From the NCBI GenBank assembly GCA_020345785.1, contig CP070771.1:770135-780187 (forward strand): 10,053 bases of DNA, read 5' to 3'. Positions within the stretch are counted from its first letter, which is position 1; every line of letters begins with the position of its first letter. Positions 6,644 through 10,053 of this stretch are shown in pieces. The notes beneath the pieces are model-generated. The model saw only the letters and a list, made by a program, of their open reading frames with translations, was not told where the DNA came from and made no database searches. The position numbers and the translations under genes were made by a program. This DNA comes from Desulfobacterales bacterium. Its GTDB lineage: Bacteria > Desulfobacterota > Desulfobacteria > Desulfobacterales > JAFDCJ01.

Positions 6644-8413
6644 ATGAGAAAAATTTTCCTCTGCCTGATATTTCTTTTTTCTGTTCTAACAGTACCGTGT
6701 GCTGCCTACGCCGAAATTTCGCTGAGTTTGAAAATCGATCGCCCCCAGGCGGTGCTGACGGATTCGGTGCAACTGGTTGTCAGTGTGGCCGGCAGCCGCG
6801 ACAGCGGATCAGACCCCTTAATTCAGGGACTGGAGGATTTTACCGTCACCCCAGGCGGGACTTCCAGCCGAATCGAATTCATCAACGGCCGAATGAGTTC
6901 CGGCATTGAATATACCTATTTCATTCAACCGCGGAAAGTCGGAAGCTTTGCCATCGGTCCGGCCAGCGTTAAGATAGGCGGTAAAACCTATGCCAGCAAT
7001 CGCACCATCTTGCGGGTTGTCCAACCCGCCGGGGATCAAGGTGCCGCCGATCGGCGCCCCATTTTCCTGGAGGCCGAGCTTTCGACACCCGCCGTATATG
7101 TGGAAGAGCAGGCCATTTACACCCTGAAGCTGTATCTGCGCAAAACGGTGAGGGACATCAGCCTGGACCTGCCGGATTCCGAAAATTTTGCTTTCAAACA
7201 GCTCGCCAAACCTACGGAATATCGAAGCAACCGGGGTGGCAGGGAATATAATGTGTTGGAGGTGCGCTACGCCCTTGTTCCATCCAAACCGGGTGCCTTT
7301 AAAGTCGAACCGGCCAGGATGAGCATGACCGTGATGGAACCGCGCAGCCGATCCAGGAACAGCCCTTTTGGCGATCCGCTTTTCAGGGACCCCTTTTCCT
7401 CCTTGTCAACCGGTCGGCCGTTGACGGTTGCCGGTCCTACGCTGCAGCTGGATGTGCGCCCCCTGCCCGAGGCCGGCAAGCCGACGGACTTCAGCGGACT
7501 CGTGGGAAGCTTTAAAATGTGGTCGAAACTGGATCCGGTCAGCTTAAAAACCGGAGAATCTGCTACGTTAACCGTGTCGGTGAGCGGCCGCGGCAACGTC
7601 AACCGAATCCCGGATCTGAAAATCGCCGAATTGGATCACATCAAAGTTTATGCCGACCAGCCGGTCCTGGAATCGACCCAGGATATTGAAGGATTGCGGG
7701 GCACCAAAACCATGAAATGGGCGCTGGTTCCCGAAAAAGACGGCCGTCTGGAAATTCCGCCGGTCGCCGTCAGCTTTTTTGATACCCAAAATCATGTCTA
7801 CAAAACATTAAGATCTACCGCATACAGCCTGTCCGTCCTGCCCGGTAAAACAGAACAGATTTCGGTTGCCGCAGCCAACGAGGCCTCGACTGTCGGCGAG
7901 GGGACGGTCAAACATGCCGTCGAAGAGCTGGGGCGTGATATTTTCCCCATTCATACGGTCATGCGGGATTTCAGAACCGCCGGCCGACTTCAATTGGAGG
8001 GATGGCTTTTGACGGCCATGTTCGGCCTGCCGTTTATTGTCTACCTGGGCGCACTTTGCGGGTTGAAACTTCGCCGCGCGACCGCGGCCGGGCGGGCTGA
8101 TATCGATGCCAAAAAGGCGGCCGCCCGTTTCTATAAACGATACGGCCGGGGCGGTCTTGCCGCCGGCGAACTGCTTGAATTAATCAGAGATTATTTAAAC
8201 AACCGCTTCGGATTATCCTACGGTTCGCTGACACCGCCGGAAGCCGCCCAGATTTTAAAAACCAGAGGCGTCGGTGTCGACACGGCCGAAAAATTGGAGA
8301 ACTGGATGCGGCATTGTGAAAATGCCGTTTACAGCGGCAAAGGAGATGAGGTCGTCCGCACCGACGAAGATCTTGTGAAACTGATAAAAAAAATAGAAAA
8401 GGAGAGTCGGTGA
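6644..8413 (+). CDS. batD: BatD, large beta-sandwich membrane protein
   Basis: A 589-residue BatD (oxygen tolerance family). It starts with a signal peptide (MRKIFLCLIFLFSVLTVPCAAYA, cleavage before EISLS). A long beta-rich periplasmic region of several immunoglobulin-like modules follows, with typical BatD phrases such as RPIFLEAELSTPAVYVEEQAIYTLKLY (from about residue 137) and GLVGSFKM..LDPVSLKTGESATLTV. A single membrane helix lies at about 453-472 (GWLLTAMFGLPFIVYLG), then a cytoplasmic helical domain with AGELLELIRDYLNNRFG and LTPPEAAQIL that resembles the tail of the 2603 protein. ATG 6644 is preferred over TTG 6635, which only adds three residues before the signal peptide. No Shine-Dalgarno sequence is visible upstream of either, which is odd next to the strong sites at 2590 and 3583. 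It lies 146 bp after batBC, with a possible promoter in between. It probably scaffolds the periplasmic face of the Bat complex. Confidence 0.94.
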   Translation: MRKIFLCLIFLFSVLTVPCAAYAEISLSLKIDRPQAVLTDSVQLVVSVAGSRDSGSDPLIQGLEDFTVTPGGTSSRIEFINGRMSSGIEYTYFIQPRKVGSFAIGPASVKIGGKTYASNRTILRVVQPAGDQGAADRRPIFLEAELSTPAVYVEEQAIYTLKLYLRKTVRDISLDLPDSENFAFKQLAKPTEYRSNRGGREYNVLEVRYALVPSKPGAFKVEPARMSMTVMEPRSRSRNSPFGDPLFRDPFSSLSTGRPLTVAGPTLQLDVRPLPEAGKPTDFSGLVGSFKMWSKLDPVSLKTGESATLTVSVSGRGNVNRIPDLKIAELDHIKVYADQPVLESTQDIEGLRGTKTMKWALVPEKDGRLEIPPVAVSFFDTQNHVYKTLRSTAYSLSVLPGKTEQISVAAANEASTVGEGTVKHAVEELGRDIFPIHTVMRDFRTAGRLQLEGWLLTAMFGLPFIVYLGALCGLKLRRATAAGRADIDAKKAAARFYKRYGRGGLAAGELLELIRDYLNNRFGLSYGSLTPPEAAQILKTRGVGVDTAEKLENWMRHCENAVYSGKGDEVVRTDEDLVKLIKKIEKESR

Positions 8414-8842
8414 AGATGCCGGTCGGTTCAGGGTTCAGAGGTTCAGGGGTTAAGGTTAAAGGAGAAAGTTGGAAGGTTTAGGTATAAGGTAAAAGAAGGT
8501 TTCAGGGGGCCCCCCTTCGCCTTCCAGGCTGCGGAGGGCAGGCAGCCCAGCCGCTGGCCGCGGTAGGTGGCCGGTTTGATCGGAAAAGAAATTAATGAAC
8601 GTCGAACATTGAATACGGTGGTCTTTCGATTTAAAAGAATACCATTAAGAGTGAATTGACCTTCCGGCAATTGGTTACCTTGGAAGATTCTGCAGTTCGC
8701 TTCTTAAAAAAGATAAAGCGCAGCGTCATCAATATTGGACGTTCGATGTTCGATGTTCGACGTTCAATCTGTTTATCATTCTGCGATGGTAAAAATTATA
8801 TTCAATATTGTCTCTCTTCAGCATTTCAAACGGAAAAAGGGC
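8414..8842. repeat. Repeat-rich gap between batD and batE
   Basis: Contents in order: GGTTCAG-type heptamers (8425-8446, three units with one extra base), AGGTTAA-type heptamers (8453-8494, about six units), the palindrome GGGGGCCCCC (8505-8514), a GC-rich stretch with GGCTGC/GCAGCC arms (8527-8532, 8542-8547), an inverted-repeat-bounded segment (8595-8768), and about 75 bp of AT-rich unique DNA before batE. GGTTCAGGGTTCAGAGGTT at 8425-8443 is the exact reverse complement of 234-252. I find no credible gene; the small frame at 8656-8862 has no recognisable domain and ends in repeat translation. No clear terminator or promoter is visible. Confidence 0.8.
8595..8768. repeat. Inverted-repeat-bounded element of GAACATC heptamers
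   Basis: The left arm (8595-8614) carries GAACGTC and GAACATT heptamers on the + strand. The right arm (8734-8768) carries the same type on the minus strand (GGACGTT, then CGATGTT twice, then CGACGTT read on +). TGAACGTCGAACAT at 8596-8609 is the perfect reverse complement of 8753-8766, giving 14-bp arms around 143 bp of unique DNA. This has the shape of a small non-autonomous mobile element (MITE-like), but I see no clear target duplication. Two facing heptamer arrays are the simpler reading. Confidence 0.55.
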
Positions 8843-9649
8843 ATGCGGAAAGAAATCATTAGAACTGAAGTTTCCCCTATGCTGCTGATATTCATACTTG
8901 CAATCCTATTTTTTAAAGGAAGTTGTTTCGCTGCCGAAACGCCTTCTGCGGATGAGCTTTTTTTCGAGGCCAATCGAGCCTATAAAGAAGGCCGCTATCA
9001 GAATGCCGTCGACGACTATCTGCGTTTGGCACAAAACGGCTTCGCCAACGGGCATCTTTATTATAATCTTGCCAATGCATACTTTCGCTCGGGCCGGCTT
9101 GGTCGGGCAATCCTAAACTATAAAAGGGCGCAGGTGCTGATACCGCGTGATGCCGATTTGAATTACAACCTGCGCTTCGCTCTCGACCAAATCCAGGATG
9201 AAGTTTCTCCATCTCAAAATTACCTTAATCAAGCTTTTTTCTGGCTGGATGCCATGACGCTGCGGGAGCTTTTGTGGGCTTTTTCGTTGCTGAATGTCAT
9301 GTTCTGGGGTATTCTGGTGCTGCGGCTTTTCAGTCGGCCGGAGTGGAGCTACTATGTTTTTGTTGTCCTGCTGATTTTTTGGCTGGTGGTCGGGGCATCC
9401 ATGGGGTTGAAATGGCACCGGCTCAAAACAGATCAGCGCGCCGTGATCCTGGCGCCGGTCGTCGACGTCCTGGCCGGACCTGATGCCAACGACACCGTGC
9501 TCTTTAAGCTCCACGAGGGCACTACCGTCCACCGGGAAAGAACTGAAGACGGCTGGTCATTGATCAGGATATCGCAAGACAAAAGGGGCTGGATAGAGTC
9601 GAGCACGATCGAAAAAATCCTAATCCGGACGAGCCGGATTGAAAATTGA
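8843..9649 (+). CDS. batE: BatE-like protein: TPR, two membrane helices, SH3b
   Basis: A 268-residue BatE-type protein. It begins with a signal peptide (1-30, cleavage after SCFA before AETPS), then TPR repeats (about 36-115, with ADELFFEANRAYKEGRYQNAVDDYL and YNLANAYFRSGRLGRAILNYKRA), two membrane helices (142-163 and 169-189), and an SH3-like domain (about 198-257, with the RGWI motif). TPR and SH3 domains would both face the periplasm. The start at 8843 is preferred because it places a normal signal peptide at the N-terminus and has a modest AAAAAGG site at 8834-8840. The upstream in-frame TTG 8735 would add residues that are translated heptamer repeat (MDVRCSMFDVQS). Its TPR block resembles that of BatC (both end in YNL..AL), suggesting duplication. 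It is 429 bp from batD and may have its own transcript. The stop codon lies in a GAAGATT-type repeat. Confidence 0.9.
   Translation: MRKEIIRTEVSPMLLIFILAILFFKGSCFAAETPSADELFFEANRAYKEGRYQNAVDDYLRLAQNGFANGHLYYNLANAYFRSGRLGRAILNYKRAQVLIPRDADLNYNLRFALDQIQDEVSPSQNYLNQAFFWLDAMTLRELLWAFSLLNVMFWGILVLRLFSRPEWSYYVFVVLLIFWLVVGASMGLKWHRLKTDQRAVILAPVVDVLAGPDANDTVLFKLHEGTTVHRERTEDGWSLIRISQDKRGWIESSTIEKILIRTSRIEN
9622..9640. other. Perfect inverted repeat at the batE 3' end
   Basis: AATCCGG (9622-9628) and CCGGATT (9634-9640) pair around the loop ACGAG, inside the last codons of batE. No T-run follows on the + strand, so it is at most a weak terminator or an RNA 3' end stabiliser. Confidence 0.35.
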
Positions 9650-9661
9650 AGATTGTAAATA
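9641..9661. repeat. GAAGATT-type heptamers spanning the batE stop
   Basis: GAAAATT (9641-9647), GAAGATT (9648-9654) and GTAAATA (9655-9661) form three degenerate 7-bp units. The last codons of batE and its TGA stop (9647-9649) lie inside them, so the present C-terminus was probably set by the repeat. Confidence 0.55.
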
Positions 9662-9669
9662 GAAAAGTA

Positions 9670-9699
9670 TTGACCTGTAACTAGACCTTGAGGTGTAAA
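9670..9699 (+). promoter_or_regulatory. Candidate promoter for the last gene
   Basis: TTGACC (9670-9675) is one base from the -35 consensus. TGTAAA (9694-9699) matches four of six -10 positions, with an 18-base spacer. Its position just before an independent gene supports it, but the match is weak. Confidence 0.3.
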
Positions 9700-9714
9700 A
9701 CCAAAATCTTTAAG

Positions 9715-9722
9715 AAGGGGAG
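9715..9722 (+). promoter_or_regulatory. Ribosome binding site of the last gene
   Basis: AAGGGGAG lies five bases before ATG 9728 and is the best evidence that this open-ended frame is a real gene. Confidence 0.6.
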
Positions 9723-9727
9723 ATCGA

Positions 9728-10053
9728 ATGAAAAAAACAGCCACCGTTGCCACCGTATTTTTGCTATTGAGTGCAATTTTCATTGCATCTCTTCAGGCTG
9801 AAACCGGGACCGTCGATCAAGTTCAGGCTGAAACCGAGACCGTCGATCAACTTCAGACAGAAGCCGAGATTATCGATCAACTCCCTGATTCAGTTGAGAC
9901 ACCCGGAAGGATCGACGGCTCAGGAACCTATTTTGAGATCACCAACAGCAAGTACCTTAACATCAGCCTGGCAAGTTCGGCCGAAATAAAGCTGACCCTC
10001 GAGTCCGTTCCCCGTGTGGTTACGATGGTCATCGAATCGGCCGCGGGCGCCGC
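9728..10053 (+). CDS. Secreted protein of unknown function, 5' part only
   Basis: The first 108 codons of a gene that runs off the window. It opens with a signal peptide (1-24, MKKTATVATVFLLLSAIFIA...LQA), so the product is exported. Residues 23-52 are three tandem decapeptides (QAETGTVDQV, QAETETVDQL, QTEAEIIDQL), encoded by three 30-bp DNA repeats at 9794-9883. The following region (GSGTYFEITNSKYLNISLASSAEIKLTLESVP) looks beta-rich. It reminds me of the N-terminal part of large secreted proteins of unknown function in environmental bacterial genomes; this is memory, not a family assignment. A good ribosome binding site and a possible promoter precede it, so it is probably a separate transcription unit rather than part of the Bat cluster. 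Function unknown. Confidence 0.8.
   Translation, partial: MKKTATVATVFLLLSAIFIASLQAETGTVDQVQAETETVDQLQTEAEIIDQLPDSVETPGRIDGSGTYFEITNSKYLNISLASSAEIKLTLESVPRVVTMVIESAAGA
9794..9883. repeat. Three 30-bp tandem coding repeats
   Basis: Units at 9794-9823, 9824-9853 and 9854-9883. The first two differ at only two positions; the third is more diverged but keeps CAG at the start and ATCGATCAACT near the end. The period is a multiple of three, so copy number can change without breaking the frame. The first unit begins at the predicted signal-peptide cleavage site. Confidence 0.9.

Noticed and set aside
8505..8547. Intrinsic terminator after batD
   Set aside because: GGGGGCCCCC and the GGCTGC/GCAGCC arms could fold, but no T-run follows and the palindrome has no loop.
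8772..8802. Promoter for batE (TTTATC and TATATT)
   Set aside because: The -10 is fair but the -35 matches only three of six with a 19-base spacer; common by chance in this AT-rich stretch.
8735..8842. N-terminal extension of batE from TTG 8735
   Set aside because: The added residues are repeat-derived and would push the signal peptide 36 residues inward; ATG 8843 gives a normal signal peptide.
8656..8862. Small + strand frame of 68 codons before batE
   Set aside because: Half of it translates heptamer repeat, it overlaps the batE start out of frame and has no recognisable domain.

Overview
The window holds one Bat-type (Bacteroides aerotolerance) gene cluster, all on the + strand. In order it encodes a MoxR AAA+ ATPase (280-1260), a DUF58 protein (1731-2606), a short BatD/DUF4381-like membrane protein (2603-3598), a BatA-type von Willebrand A (vWA) protein (3595-4590), a BatB-BatC fusion (4587-6497), a full-length BatD (6644-8413) and a BatE-like TPR/SH3 protein (8843-9649). 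The 5' part of an unrelated secreted protein (9728 to the window end) follows. Coding DNA is moderately GC-rich. The gene order, the BatB-BatC fusion and the repeat-rich spacers remind me of Desulfobacterota (Desulfobacterales-like) genomes. That placement is a guess from memory; no taxonomic marker gene is present.

Layout: 1-261 is repeat-filled DNA upstream of moxR. A 470 bp repeat-filled gap (1261-1730) separates moxR from DUF58. From 1731 to 6497 four genes are joined by 4-bp ATGA overlaps and must be co-translated. A 146 bp gap (6498-6643) with a perfect TATAAT precedes batD. A 429 bp repeat-rich gap (8414-8842) precedes batE. After batE, a short gap with its own ribosome binding site and a possible promoter leads into the last, partial gene.

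How the genes fit together: MoxR is a cytoplasmic chaperone-like ATPase. In such clusters it is thought to act on a DUF58 protein and on membrane-anchored vWA proteins (BatA, BatB) whose MIDAS metal sites bind partners. BatD-type beta-sandwich proteins and TPR/SH3 proteins probably complete a membrane complex facing the periplasm. The exact substrate is not established for most species. The coding content is that of a recognisable, well-conserved family.

The unusual part is the non-coding DNA. Nearly every spacer is built from short degenerate tandem arrays with a 7-bp period but different sequences (GAACATC, AGCTCAT, GTTGCGG, GGCGCAC, AGGTTAA, GGTTCAG, GAAGATT types). There is also one 8-bp type (CCCAGCTT), present twice with six units each. 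These arrays occur in both orientations, reach into the coding start of the 2603 gene and supply the stop codon of batE. I regard this modular heptamer system as the most interesting content of the window.
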